DNA of 64,000 bases from Bifidobacterium asteroides. Its GTDB lineage: Bacteria > Actinomycetota > Actinomycetes > Actinomycetales > Bifidobacteriaceae. Both the position numbers and the translations under genes were made by a program. Positions 26,839 to 35,567 of the stretch are shown here, in pieces (within the stretch, counting starts at the first letter, position 1; each line of letters starts with the position of its first letter). Under the pieces are notes generated by a model. That model did no database searches. It was not told the origin of the DNA and saw nothing but the letters and a program-made list of their open reading frames with translations. The stretch spans positions 494,060 to 558,059 of the forward strand of contig NZ_QGLK01000005.1 of the NCBI RefSeq assembly GCF_003202755.1. Direction: 5' to 3'.

Positions 26839-27966
26839 TCAGTTCAGCCGCAGCTCACTGGCCGGGGAGAAGAGGTGCATCTTTTCAGGATCGATGTGGA
26901 TCTTGACCACGTCGCCCACCTTGGGCAGGTCGCGCGGGTTTACACGGATGGTGGTCAGCTTGTTCTGGTCGGACATGACGATGGCCTGCTCAGCCGCGCT
27001 GTTGTCGGTCAGAATGTTGCCGTAGATGTAACCGTCAGAGCCCAAATCCTCCACGTTGGCTACCTTCAGGGAGAAGGCATCCGGCTCGGAGGGACTGGCC
27101 AGAGAGGCATTCTCGGGACGGAAGCCGACTACGATCTTGCCCTGATCCTCGGGGGTCAGCTTGTCGACCGCCTCGCGCGGCAGGCTGATGGTGTCCTCAC
27201 CGATCTTGGCCTGGCCGTTGACCACGGGGTGGATGTTGATGTTCATGGAAGGCGAGCCGATGAAGCCGGCCACGAAGACATTCTCGGGCCGATCATAAAG
27301 CTCGGTGGGCGCGCCCACCTGCTGCAGGACGCCCAACTTGATGACGGCGATCCTGTCGCCCATGGTCAGAGCCTCGGTCTGATCGTGGGTCACGTACAGG
27401 GTGGTGACGTTGAGCTGACGCTGCAGGGCGGCGATCTGGGTACGGGTCTGGACACGCAGCTTGGCGTCCAGGTTGGACAGAGGCTCATCCATCAGGAAGA
27501 CCTTGGGCTGACGCACAATAGCGCGGCCCATGGCCACACGCTGACGCTGACCACCGGACAGAGCCTTGGGCTTGCGGTCCAGGTACTCGGTCAGATCCAG
27601 CACCTCTGCGGCCTTCTCCACCCGCTGGCGAATCTCGTCCTTGGGGGTGCCGGCAATCTTCAGGGCGAAGCCCATGTTGTCGGCCACGGTCATATGGGGG
27701 TAAAGGGCATAGTTCTGGAAGACCATGGCGATGTCACGGTCCTTGGGCTGCATGGTCGTCACGTCCTTGTCGCCAATCATGATGCGGCCCTTGTTGACCT
27801 CTTCAAGTCCGGCCAGCATGCGCAGGGTGGTGGACTTTCCGCAGCCGGAAGGCCCAACCAGAACAAGGAATTCACCGTCTTTGATGTCCAGACTAAGGTC
27901 ACTGACCGAGGGCTCATCATTGCCCGGGTAGATACGAGTGACGTGGTCGAATACCACTTCTGCCAT
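26839..27966 (-). CDS. msmK: ABC transporter ATPase, MsmK/UgpC type
   Basis: A 375-residue ATP-binding subunit of CUT1 sugar importers. Walker A GPSGCGKSTT, the Q-loop region, signature LSGGQRQRVAMGRA, and Walker B VFLMDEPLSNLDA are all intact. The C-terminal part (about 240-375) is the regulatory OB-fold domain typical of MalK, MsmK and UgpC. It stands alone, away from any permease genes. In bifidobacteria and streptococci one such ATPase powers several importers, and the two permease sets in this window (2007-3842 and 10895-12672) have none. AAAGGA seven bases before the ATG supports the start. Confidence 0.93.
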   Translation of the reverse strand: MAEVVFDHVTRIYPGNDEPSVSDLSLDIKDGEFLVLVGPSGCGKSTTLRMLAGLEEVNKGRIMIGDKDVTTMQPKDRDIAMVFQNYALYPHMTVADNMGFALKIAGTPKDEIRQRVEKAAEVLDLTEYLDRKPKALSGGQRQRVAMGRAIVRQPKVFLMDEPLSNLDAKLRVQTRTQIAALQRQLNVTTLYVTHDQTEALTMGDRIAVIKLGVLQQVGAPTELYDRPENVFVAGFIGSPSMNINIHPVVNGQAKIGEDTISLPREAVDKLTPEDQGKIVVGFRPENASLASPSEPDAFSLKVANVEDLGSDGYIYGNILTDNSAAEQAIVMSDQNKLTTIRVNPRDLPKVGDVVKIHIDPEKMHLFSPASELRLN

Positions 27967-28168
27967 TGTTCATCCTTTCATCGGCAGGTACGTGCCGAAC
28001 GATCCGTAGTGAAGGGTTGATTTTCACTGTGGTTTCCGTCCCGGGGTCAACACCTACATCGGCATGGCCATGCGACGGTCTTCTATTTTGCGGTTAAGAG
28101 AAACTCTCCCTTGAGCCAGTGCCCACTATACACCAAGATCTGAATTCGACGTGCGTGCCCTTGCCGAC

Positions 28169-28567
28169 TCAATCCTTGGGCTTGTCGGAATCTTCAGAGC
28201 CGCGCTCGAAGACCGTCCTTGCCACGTTAATCGCATTGATGACCCGCGGGAATCCCACATATGGAGCACATTGGAGTATGGCTTCAACCACGGCCGCCTT
28301 GCTCAGCCCCACATTCAAGGCTCCCTGTATGTGAACGGCCAACTGCGGAGCTGTGTCACCCTGCGTCACCAGGCTGCCTATGGTGACCAGCTCACGCTGC
28401 TGAAGGTCGAGTCCTTTCCGGGTGTATATGTCGCCAAAAGCGAATTCGACAATCCAACGGCCAAGGTCCGGCGCTATATCCTGAAGAGAGTCGATGACAG
28501 CCTGGCCTCCCTTGCCATCGATGGCGGCCAAGGCCTCAGATCCCTTTTCAAAACGTGAAGCTTCCAT
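28169..28567 (-). CDS. Carboxymuconolactone decarboxylase family protein
   Basis: A 132-residue single-domain CMD family protein. The region LDLQQRELVTIGSLVTQGDTAPQL is the family core helix pair, and the following HIQGALNVGLSKAAVVEAILQCAPYVGFPRVINAI is typical. The single cysteine in place of the AhpD CxxC pair argues against disulfide-reductase activity. Such proteins in lactic and bifidobacteria are usually annotated as 4-carboxymuconolactone decarboxylase without evidence of that pathway. It is divergent from the Ser/Thr kinase gene. AAAGGGG upstream of the ATG is a plausible ribosome-binding site. Confidence 0.85.
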   Translation of the reverse strand: MEASRFEKGSEALAAIDGKGGQAVIDSLQDIAPDLGRWIVEFAFGDIYTRKGLDLQQRELVTIGSLVTQGDTAPQLAVHIQGALNVGLSKAAVVEAILQCAPYVGFPRVINAINVARTVFERGSEDSDKPKD

Positions 28568-28735
28568 GAAGCCCCTTCTTTCAGTTGTTTTGCATATTTT
28601 CCCGCAGATAATATCGTATCAACGCCTGTTTACGTATTATCCCACCGGCGGTCGAGCCACCTATGGCAGCGGACGCGACGAAACAGCAGAGGCCGCAATC
28701 AGGTGCTTTTCAACTAGTCGGGGCACAATGGAGAT

Positions 28736-30736
28736 ATGAGCGATCTTGAGGGTTTGGACCTAGGGCCGGGACGGCTGGTCGGGGGCTACACCCTGATCGA
28801 GCCCCTAGGCGGCGGCGCCATGGGGTCCGTCTGGCGCGCACGTGATGGCGGGGGCCAAGACTACGCCATGAAAATTCTGCGTGAATCCTTGGAGGAAGAC
28901 CAGGTCTCGTCAGACAGTCCCGACGAACGGGAACGTGCCTCAGCCCGCGAGCGCCTGCGACGCGAGGCTCTGGCCCTACAACGGATCCGCCATCCAGGCG
29001 TCTGCCGGATCGTGGATATGGAACTTGATGATGCCCTGGCCTTTATCGTGACTGAACTGATCGAAGGGCGCAACCTTCGCGACGACGTGGCCGTCAACGG
29101 CCCCTATCAGGGCGACGATCTGGAGCGGCTGGCACGGAAGCTGACCGATGCCGTCGCAGCCGTCCACCAGGCGGGCATCGTCCACCGGGACATCAAGCCC
29201 ACCAATGTCATGATCTCGGTCTCGGGGCCGGTGCTGGTGGACTTCGGCATCGCTATGGGCCAGGGGCAGAGCCATGTGACCCGTACCGGGCTGGTCATGG
29301 GGACCCCTGGCTTCATCGCCCCGGAGATCATCGACGGAGCCGAGGCCGACCAGGGAACCGACTGGTGGAGCACGGCCGCCGTTCTGGCTTATGCAGCCAC
29401 CGGACGAGCGGTCTTCGGCGACAAACCCATGATGGCGGTACTGGAACGGGAGGCTTCGGGCAATGCTGATCTGTCCGGGCTGCCCATCGGTACCATGAGA
29501 GCCCTACGCTCGGCCCTCTCCCCCGACAGGGGTGCGCGTTGCACACCCCAGGAGCTCCTGGAGGCCATTAGCCGAGATGCCATGGATCCGCAGGCCTGGC
29601 AAGGAGAGCAAGACGACCAGGAATCCAGCAAGGACAATCAGGAGACGATGCGCCCTTTTGGCGGCGGCTCTTCGGAGGCTGAGGGGCAAGCCGACTCGCC
29701 CACCATGGTTGTTGAGCCGGCCACTATGCCCATGCCACCTATTACACAGGCTGATCCGGATAGTCCGCGGACAGCCTGGTCACAGCCCCCCGTAGACAAC
29801 GAAGAAGATGAGCAAACGACCCTTCTGCCCGACTCAGAGCAGCCCACCAGCCTCTTGAATCCCTTTCCTGCAGCCCAGGAGCAGCAGGAGCAGACGCAGG
29901 TCTGGCGGGACCAACAACCCTTAGCCGATCGCCAAGATCTTCAGGCCACCACCGTTCAAGGTCCGTTGCCGCCGGCACAGCCCCTGCCCAGCGGATACCG
30001 CGATGAGGCGAACGCCCACTGGCTTGGAGACCAGCCCCCCGCCCAGATGCGACGTCTGCGCTACCTGAAGGCGGGAACTCCCTGCCTGGTCATGCTGGGA
30101 ATGCTCCCTGCCCTGCTGACAGGTCTGGCTCCGGTCTCGGCTCTGGCGGCCGCGGGGATCCTCCTATGGGCCCTGAGCACCGCAGGATGGAGCATAAAAG
30201 CCCAGATAGAACGCGAGCTGCGCCGCGACGGCCCTCGGCGTGGCACCGATCGTCTGCTGAACGCAGCCGCCCTTCCCTGGCACCTGCTCAAGGGTCTAGC
30301 GGCCGCCCTGCTGCGCTTGCCGGGCATAATCCTTGTCCAGGTCCTAGTCGCCATGCTGCTGACCTGGTCGGGCGCTCTCACCACCGTTCGCGCAGGCCTG
30401 GCCCTGGGCGGGCACCTGCTGACCTTCCCCCTGCCGGCGGCCAGGCCCCTGTCCGCCGGCGGACTGGCCATGGCCCTGGCGACGCTGGCCGGCTGGCTGT
30501 TGACGACTCTGCCAACGCAGGACCACTCAGCCCCCAAAGCCAACAACGGCAATATGGTCCTTCGTCTGGCGGCAGGTCGCATCCCCATGGGCCGTCAGGA
30601 TCCCGAGACGCCGGACAGCCCCCGCCGCAGGTGGATCCTGCTCCTGATCTGGCTGCTGATTATTGCCGTCCTCCTGGCCGGGCTGATCACCCAGCCCTCC
30701 ATGGACTGGGCACCCATCCACCTCCTGCGTGCCTAA
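28736..30736 (+). CDS. Membrane-bound Ser/Thr protein kinase
   Basis: A 666-residue Hanks-type kinase with an intact N-terminal catalytic domain (about 17-285): glycine-rich loop LGGGAMGSVW, ATP lysine Lys46, catalytic loop HRDIKPTN at 150-157, DFG at 169-171 and activation segment GTPGFIAPE at 189-197. Residues 285-440 are low-complexity and rich in Gln, Pro and Asp. The C-terminus holds several hydrophobic segments (about 435-480, 520-600 and 635-655), with no extracellular PASTA repeats. It is thus unlike PknB and may sense membrane state or a partner. The next gene overlaps or follows closely and encodes a DsbA-like membrane protein. Confidence 0.9.
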   Translation: MSDLEGLDLGPGRLVGGYTLIEPLGGGAMGSVWRARDGGGQDYAMKILRESLEEDQVSSDSPDERERASARERLRREALALQRIRHPGVCRIVDMELDDALAFIVTELIEGRNLRDDVAVNGPYQGDDLERLARKLTDAVAAVHQAGIVHRDIKPTNVMISVSGPVLVDFGIAMGQGQSHVTRTGLVMGTPGFIAPEIIDGAEADQGTDWWSTAAVLAYAATGRAVFGDKPMMAVLEREASGNADLSGLPIGTMRALRSALSPDRGARCTPQELLEAISRDAMDPQAWQGEQDDQESSKDNQETMRPFGGGSSEAEGQADSPTMVVEPATMPMPPITQADPDSPRTAWSQPPVDNEEDEQTTLLPDSEQPTSLLNPFPAAQEQQEQTQVWRDQQPLADRQDLQATTVQGPLPPAQPLPSGYRDEANAHWLGDQPPAQMRRLRYLKAGTPCLVMLGMLPALLTGLAPVSALAAAGILLWALSTAGWSIKAQIERELRRDGPRRGTDRLLNAAALPWHLLKGLAAALLRLPGIILVQVLVAMLLTWSGALTTVRAGLALGGHLLTFPLPAARPLSAGGLAMALATLAGWLLTTLPTQDHSAPKANNGNMVLRLAAGRIPMGRQDPETPDSPRRRWILLLIWLLIIAVLLAGLITQPSMDWAPIHLLRA

Positions 30737-30797
30737 GGTCGCGCTTCACCCCTGGCGGCTACACTATGCTCAGTATGCCAAGGAAAGGATCCAGGTC

Positions 30798-31721
30798 ATG
30801 TCCAAGGGCAAGCAGAACCATCAGGCCGCGCTCAAGGCCCAGGAAGAAGCCCGGCGGCTCCAGGAGGCCAAGGAGCGCCGCCAGCAGACCATGATCGGCA
30901 TCATCGTCACCGTGGCAATCATCGCCCTGATCGCTCTGGGCGGATTCTTCTATTGGCGCAGCCATCACCCGGTCAAGACCCAGGACCTGGAGCAGGCCCG
31001 GCAGGCCGTCGCCCGGGTCAAGGAAAAACCCTCGGCCGCCAATGACCAGGGTGGCTTCCTGATCAGCTCCCAGGGGCTGGGCAAGCCGGTGGCCAAGGCA
31101 CCGACCGTGGAGATATACATGGACTTCATGTGCCCGGGCTGCGGCGCCCTGCATCGCGGGCTGGACTCCACCCTGACCGGTCTGGTGGATGCCGGGCAGG
31201 TCAACCTGGTCATCTACCCCATGAGCTTCATGGACCGACTCTCCACGGACAACTACTCGACCAGGACGGGCACGGCCACCATCTATGTGGCCCAGCACGA
31301 TCCGGACCACCTGCTTCCCTTCATAGCCAATCTCTACGCCAAGGACTTCCAGCCGGACGAATCCAACTACCAACCCGTCAGCAACGACAAAATCCGCCAG
31401 CAGGCCATCAAGGCCGGTGTTGATCCCAAGGTTGCTGACCAGGCGCTTAAGGGCCACTATCGGGACTGGATCAAGGCCATGGACACCTATACCCCCTTGC
31501 GCAAGGAGCTCTGGAATCCCTCAGGGTCCAACAAGGGACAGATGACCACGCCTACGGTCCGCATCAATGGCAATTACTGGGAGCTGGGCAACCTGTCCCA
31601 GGCTGGCTTGGACTACCGCTCGGGCCTGCTCAAGGCTTTGGGCCTGGACCAGTCCAAGGTGGGCGTCAAGGGTGCCATGCCGGCCATCGGCGCCTCTGGC
31701 CAACCTCGCTCGCTGAACTGA
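30798..31721 (+). CDS. DsbA-like membrane-anchored thioredoxin-fold protein
   Basis: A 307-residue thiol-disulfide oxidoreductase-like protein with a cytoplasmic, Gln/Glu/Arg-rich N-terminal coiled region, one membrane span (about residues 32-53) and an extracellular DsbA_2/thioredoxin_4 domain. The active-site CPGC is at 112-115. Actinobacteria use such enzymes to form disulfides in exported proteins. The start is placed at 30798 because AAAGGA lies upstream; a longer frame from 30729 would overlap the kinase gene and adds residues not seen in the family. It lies about 60 bp after the kinase. Confidence 0.88.
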   Translation: MSKGKQNHQAALKAQEEARRLQEAKERRQQTMIGIIVTVAIIALIALGGFFYWRSHHPVKTQDLEQARQAVARVKEKPSAANDQGGFLISSQGLGKPVAKAPTVEIYMDFMCPGCGALHRGLDSTLTGLVDAGQVNLVIYPMSFMDRLSTDNYSTRTGTATIYVAQHDPDHLLPFIANLYAKDFQPDESNYQPVSNDKIRQQAIKAGVDPKVADQALKGHYRDWIKAMDTYTPLRKELWNPSGSNKGQMTTPTVRINGNYWELGNLSQAGLDYRSGLLKALGLDQSKVGVKGAMPAIGASGQPRSLN

Positions 31722-31831
31722 GCCGGGCAGGTCGAGAGAAATTTCACGCCCAGCGTCCCCTTGGGGGCATGGTGATGGTAGGATATCATTTCGTACCGCG
31801 GCCCGGAATGCTGTAATGGACCACCGGGACC

Positions 31832-31905
31832 GCCTCCTTAGCTCAGTTGGCCAGAGCAGCCGCCTTGTAAGCGGCAGGTCGTCAGTTCGACTCTGACAGG
31901 AGGCT
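31832..31905 (+). tRNA. tRNA-Thr (anticodon TGT)
   Basis: A complete cloverleaf: acceptor GCCTCCT pairs with AGGAGGC, D-arm GCTC/GAGC, anticodon stem GCCGC/GCGGC around loop CTTGTAA with anticodon TGT, and T-arm GTCAG/CTGAC with loop TTCGACT. The CCA end is not encoded. It reads ACA threonine codons. Confidence 0.96.
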
Positions 31906-31965
31906 CTACGCCAAGAACGAACTATTAAATCCAACTATTCATTTTTCTTCTTGGCAGGCTACAAT

Positions 31966-32184
31966 AATGGACATTGCCTGGATAACTACAAATACTTCCC
32001 TCGAGTAAGTCATTTCGGAGGCTCGTCCTCCGAAGTACGAACGGAGCTTTTCCCCAACCATCTCCGTTCGTATTCGAGGACGGGATCATTCCCCTTCATT
32101 CCCGTCCTCTTGACGTTGACCCGCCGACCAGGACCCGGGTCTGGAAAAGCCGACTGACCGATGACGGCCAAGTCGGCTTTTTTA
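31966..32184 (+). ncRNA. Candidate structured small RNA with C-rich hairpin loops
   Basis: Three consecutive perfect hairpins: 32014-32034 (8 bp, TTCGGAGG), 32036-32072 (11 bp, TACGAACGGAG) and 32076-32109 (10 bp, GAGGACGGGA). The second and third have large loops carrying TTTTCCCC and ATTCCCC. A self-complementary GACCCGGGTC follows, then an intrinsic terminator at 32145-32183. The 5' end is not defined; a TACAAT upstream is a weak -10. It could instead be a processed trailer of the tRNA transcript or a stacked terminator. C-rich loops of this type are known from regulatory RNAs that pair with ribosome-binding sites. Confidence 0.45.
32145..32183 (+). terminator. Intrinsic terminator
   Basis: AAAAGCCGACT pairs perfectly with AGTCGGCTTTT and the second arm runs into a seven-base T-tract. 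The A-tract on the other side makes it potentially bidirectional. Confidence 0.85.
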
Positions 32185-32306
32185 TTGCCGTCCGTCTACT
32201 ACAAATGTGGATATTTGCCCGACCTTGCGAATTGTGCGGCCTTGCTCAATGCCCACACGGCTAGAATTGCCGGGTACAGACAAGGCAGATACGGGGAGGC
32301 GAGCAC

Positions 32307-33725
32307 ATGGCCAGACGCTGGACACCGCGGCGTTTCGTCGTGCTCAGAAGAATCCGCGTGGCCTCCTGCGCCCTCCTAGTCGTTCTGGCCATGATCCTGA
32401 CCTTCGGCATTACCGCGCGCAAGAGCGTGGCGTTGAGCGTCAATGGACAGACCAAAATGGTGACCACTTATGCCTACAGCGTGGACGGTCTGCTACGCCA
32501 GCAGGGGATCAAGGTCAAGACCCACGACCTGGTCGATTCCACCTCCGGAGGCCAGCTACGCAACCATGCGGCGGTCACTGTGCGCTCCGCCTATCAGACC
32601 ACCATCGTCATTCAGGGCCAGCGGGTGCCCTTCTGGACCACGGCAACGAGCATGGACCAGCTGCTGGGATTCTTCGAGGAGAACCGCAAGCAGGCCATGA
32701 AGGTCACCGTGGATGTGGGCAACGTCTACAACCAACTCACCGGCGGTCTGGTCATCAACCAGGCAGGGCCAGTTACGGTCGTGGCTGACGGGAAGACCTC
32801 GGTGGCCCCTGACGGCAAGCTTCCAGCCGCCTCCATCCTGGACTCCAAGGGTATCGTGCTGGGCAAAGAGGACCGGGTCAGCGTGGAGCATGACCAGGGC
32901 ACCACTATACTGCGGGTCCAACGGGTCACCCATGGAAATACCCAAAGGACGATCCCCATATCCTTCGCCACGAGGACCGTGGTCGACCCGAATCTGGCGC
33001 CCGGTCAGACCCAGGTGCGGCAGGCGGGCATAGCCGGTCAACGCCTGCAGACCATCCAGGTCACCTACGTGGATGGACAGGCTGAATCGGAGCAGGTGGT
33101 CAAGGAAGAGACCGTAGCCATGCCAGTGGATCAGGTGGTGGCCGTCGGTCCCGACAAGCCAGAGGAGGGACAGAACAGCGGGCAGCCGTCCAAGGACAAC
33201 ACAGGCAAGGACTCCCAACAGACGCAGACGACTCCCTCTCCGAGCCCTTCGCCTAGCCAGAATTCGCAGTCTGCAACAACACCGGCCCCTACGCCAACAC
33301 AGACCACGCAGCCGACACAACCAAGCAAGCCAAGCAAACCGACCACTCCAAGCAAGCCCGAGAACAAACCAGCCCCATCCCCAGCGCCGAACCCATCTCC
33401 AGATGGTCTTTGGCACGCCAGCCCAGAATTGGCTCAGGCCTATGCCGGGGGCGCCGCCGCCCAACGCGGATGGACAGGTTCGGAGTTCACGGCTCTAGTG
33501 GAACTGTGGAACAGGGAATCAGGATGGCTCTGGTATGCCGAAAATAAAAATTCAGGCGCCTATGGCATTCCCCAGGCTTACCCCGCCTCTAAGATGGCAC
33601 GATTTGGAGCCAACTGGCATGACGATGCCGCTGTCCAGATTGATTGGGGCCTCAACTACATTGCGCAGCAGTACGGAAGTCCCAGTGCGGCCCTGCAATA
33701 CCAAAAACAACATAATTCATACTAA
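32307..33725 (+). CDS. RpfB-like cell-wall protein: DUF348, G5 and transglycosylase domains
   Basis: A 472-residue secreted or membrane-anchored protein. One N-terminal membrane span or signal anchor (about 18-38) is followed by DUF348 ubiquitin-like repeats (SVNGQTKMVTTYAYSVDGLLRQQGI and two more), a G5 domain (about 200-275, with RTIPISFATRTVVDPNLAPG and VVKEETVAMPVDQVV), a Pro/Ser/Thr-rich spacer of about 90 residues and a C-terminal lysozyme-like fold (ALVELWNRESGWLWYAENKNSGAYGIPQ). The catalytic glutamate is in WNRESG. It fits resuscitation-promoting factors, which cleave peptidoglycan. The following genes rsmA and ispE match the rpfB-ksgA-ispE order of mycobacteria. Confidence 0.9.
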   Translation: MARRWTPRRFVVLRRIRVASCALLVVLAMILTFGITARKSVALSVNGQTKMVTTYAYSVDGLLRQQGIKVKTHDLVDSTSGGQLRNHAAVTVRSAYQTTIVIQGQRVPFWTTATSMDQLLGFFEENRKQAMKVTVDVGNVYNQLTGGLVINQAGPVTVVADGKTSVAPDGKLPAASILDSKGIVLGKEDRVSVEHDQGTTILRVQRVTHGNTQRTIPISFATRTVVDPNLAPGQTQVRQAGIAGQRLQTIQVTYVDGQAESEQVVKEETVAMPVDQVVAVGPDKPEEGQNSGQPSKDNTGKDSQQTQTTPSPSPSPSQNSQSATTPAPTPTQTTQPTQPSKPSKPTTPSKPENKPAPSPAPNPSPDGLWHASPELAQAYAGGAAAQRGWTGSEFTALVELWNRESGWLWYAENKNSGAYGIPQAYPASKMARFGANWHDDAAVQIDWGLNYIAQQYGSPSAALQYQKQHNSY

Positions 33726-33758
33726 TCCCCGACCACACCCGCCGAGCAGCAAACCGAC

Positions 33759-34640
33759 ATGAACACTAAAACCGAAATCGATCGCCTACTGGGAGCGGCC
33801 GATATCCGACGCATCGCCGACCAGATCGACATCCACCCCACCAAACGATTGGGGCAAAACTTTGTCATCGATCCAGGAACTGTCCGCAGGATCGTACGCT
33901 TGGCCGAGGTAACACCCAATCAACCCGTTCTGGAGGTGGGTCCTGGTCTGGGATCCCTGACTCTCGGCTTGCTGGAGGCGGGCTGCCTGGTGACCGCCGA
34001 CGAAATCGATCCCGTCCTGGCCCGGCAGCTGCCGCAGACCGTCCGCGAGCGCATGCCGGAGAGCCTGGACCGGCTGACCGTGATCAACCGGGACGCCTTG
34101 ACCCTGACCCCCCAGCTGGCAGGCGACGCGGGTACAGCCACCGACCTGGCTATGGTGGCCAACCTGCCCTACAACGTAGCCACTCCGATCATCCTGACCC
34201 TCCTGGCCCGGTTCGCTAATCTGGGCCGGTTTCTCGTCATGGTCCAAAAAGAGGTGGCGGACCGGCTGACGGCAGCCCCGGGCTCCAAGGTCTACGGCGC
34301 TCCCAGCCTGAAGCTGGCCTGGTATGGGCATGCCGCCCAAGTAGGCAGGATCGGGCGCCATGTCTTCTGGCCAGCCCCCAACGTGGACTCAGCCCTGGTC
34401 TCCTTCATCCAGGACAAGGATGGACGCGTGCGCGGGGACGAGGAGACAAGGACCGAGGTCTTCGCCCTGATCGATGCCGCATTCGGACAGCGCCGCAAGA
34501 CCCTGCACGCCGCCCTGAAGGGTCTGGTGACCGCCGAAGCCTTCCAGGCAGCAGGCATTGACCCTGCACGCCGGGGGGAAACCATGACCATTGAGGAGTT
34601 TGTCGCCCTGGAACAAGCCCGCCGCGAGGTGGCCGCGTGA
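33759..34640 (+). CDS. rsmA: 16S rRNA dimethyladenosine transferase
   Basis: KsgA dimethylates A1518 and A1519 near the 3' end of 16S rRNA during 30S maturation. The 293-residue protein has the N-terminal RLGQNFVIDPGTVRRIV, the SAM-binding VLEVGPGLGSLTLGLL and the catalytic NLPYNVATPI. It is followed by ispE with a GTGA overlap, so the pair is translationally coupled. Confidence 0.96.
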   Translation: MNTKTEIDRLLGAADIRRIADQIDIHPTKRLGQNFVIDPGTVRRIVRLAEVTPNQPVLEVGPGLGSLTLGLLEAGCLVTADEIDPVLARQLPQTVRERMPESLDRLTVINRDALTLTPQLAGDAGTATDLAMVANLPYNVATPIILTLLARFANLGRFLVMVQKEVADRLTAAPGSKVYGAPSLKLAWYGHAAQVGRIGRHVFWPAPNVDSALVSFIQDKDGRVRGDEETRTEVFALIDAAFGQRRKTLHAALKGLVTAEAFQAAGIDPARRGETMTIEEFVALEQARREVAA

Positions 34641-35557
34641 GCCCGGCAGCCAGAAGGGACGGCGTGGGCCTCTACTGTCCCGCCAAAATCAATCTAAGAC
34701 TTCGCGTCGGTCCTACCCGAACCGACCTTGGAGGACGACACCGCCTGGACACCATTTACAGCGCCGTGGGAATCTGGGACCATGTGGAACTGCACCCGAC
34801 AGAACCTGGCAGCGGCTTCCGCCTGAGCTTGGAGGGCGAGCACCTGGGCGACCTGAACCGCCGGGATGCCGATCCACGCGCCAACCTAGCCGTCAAGGCC
34901 CTCCTGGCCATGGCCCAAGCCACCGGGCACGAGCCTGATGTGGCCATCCACATCGTCAAACGGATACCGGTGGGCGCCGGCCTGGCCGGCGGATCGGCGG
35001 ATGCTGCCGGAACCATGCTGGGTCTGAACCAGCTCTGGAATCTAGGGATGGCTGCCGCCGACCTGGATCGAATCGCCGCCAGTCTGGGTGCGGATCTACC
35101 CTTCTGCCTGCATGGAGGGCTCAGCAGAGGCACAGGTTTCGGCCAGATTCTGGAACCCCTGGATCCTAATGGCCCACAGGCCCAGCGGCTGTCCCGGGCT
35201 GGGCTGACCGGACACCTTTTGATCGGGGCCTACGAGAGCCAGCTGAGCACAGCCCAGGTCTACAAGGCCTTCGATCTGATCGGACCCGGCTCCCACGATC
35301 TGAACGACCTGCAGGAGACCGCCTGCACCCTGCATCCGCGCTCGCGCCAAGCTCTGGACCTTGCCCGATGGGCAGGCATCGGACCGGCCTTCGTCTCTGG
35401 ATCCGGCCCCTCGGTGGTGGTCATGGCCTCTCGATCTGAGCAGGCAATCGCACTGATAAGGCTCTGGCGAGAGCAAAATGCCGTGGACAGGATCATCGAG
35501 GCTGACTCGCCAGTCCTGCCCAGGATGGTCCCCCTGCGAGTCACCCATGGACAGTAG
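34637..35557 (+). CDS. ispE: 4-diphosphocytidyl-2-C-methyl-D-erythritol kinase
   Basis: A GHMP kinase of the non-mevalonate isoprenoid pathway, 306 residues, phosphorylating CDP-ME. Motifs seen: KINLRLRVG at the N-terminus, the ATP loop PVGAGLAGGSADAAGTM, and FVSGSGPSVVV near the C-terminus. The start codon is GTG overlapping the rsmA stop as GTGA. The next gene (LytR_C) follows with an 10-bp gap if its ATG at 35568 is right. Confidence 0.95.
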   Translation: MSPAARRDGVGLYCPAKINLRLRVGPTRTDLGGRHRLDTIYSAVGIWDHVELHPTEPGSGFRLSLEGEHLGDLNRRDADPRANLAVKALLAMAQATGHEPDVAIHIVKRIPVGAGLAGGSADAAGTMLGLNQLWNLGMAAADLDRIAASLGADLPFCLHGGLSRGTGFGQILEPLDPNGPQAQRLSRAGLTGHLLIGAYESQLSTAQVYKAFDLIGPGSHDLNDLQETACTLHPRSRQALDLARWAGIGPAFVSGSGPSVVVMASRSEQAIALIRLWREQNAVDRIIEADSPVLPRMVPLRVTHGQ

Positions 35558-35567
35558 AGTAGGCAAC

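Larger units (their letters stand above)
31906..32306 (+). other. Non-coding region between tRNA-Thr and rpfB
   Basis: A 400-bp gap with no convincing coding frame. Its first 60 bp are AT-rich, with a TACAAT that could be a -10 box at 31960-31965. From 32014 it carries a series of strong hairpins ending in a U-tract terminator. rpfB begins 120 bp beyond. Confidence 0.7.

Noticed and set aside
26242..28020. 592-codon plus-strand frame across the DUF4032 and MsmK genes
   Set aside because: It spans two unrelated minus-strand genes with intact motifs; its Gly/Leu/His-rich product is the mirror of those codons.
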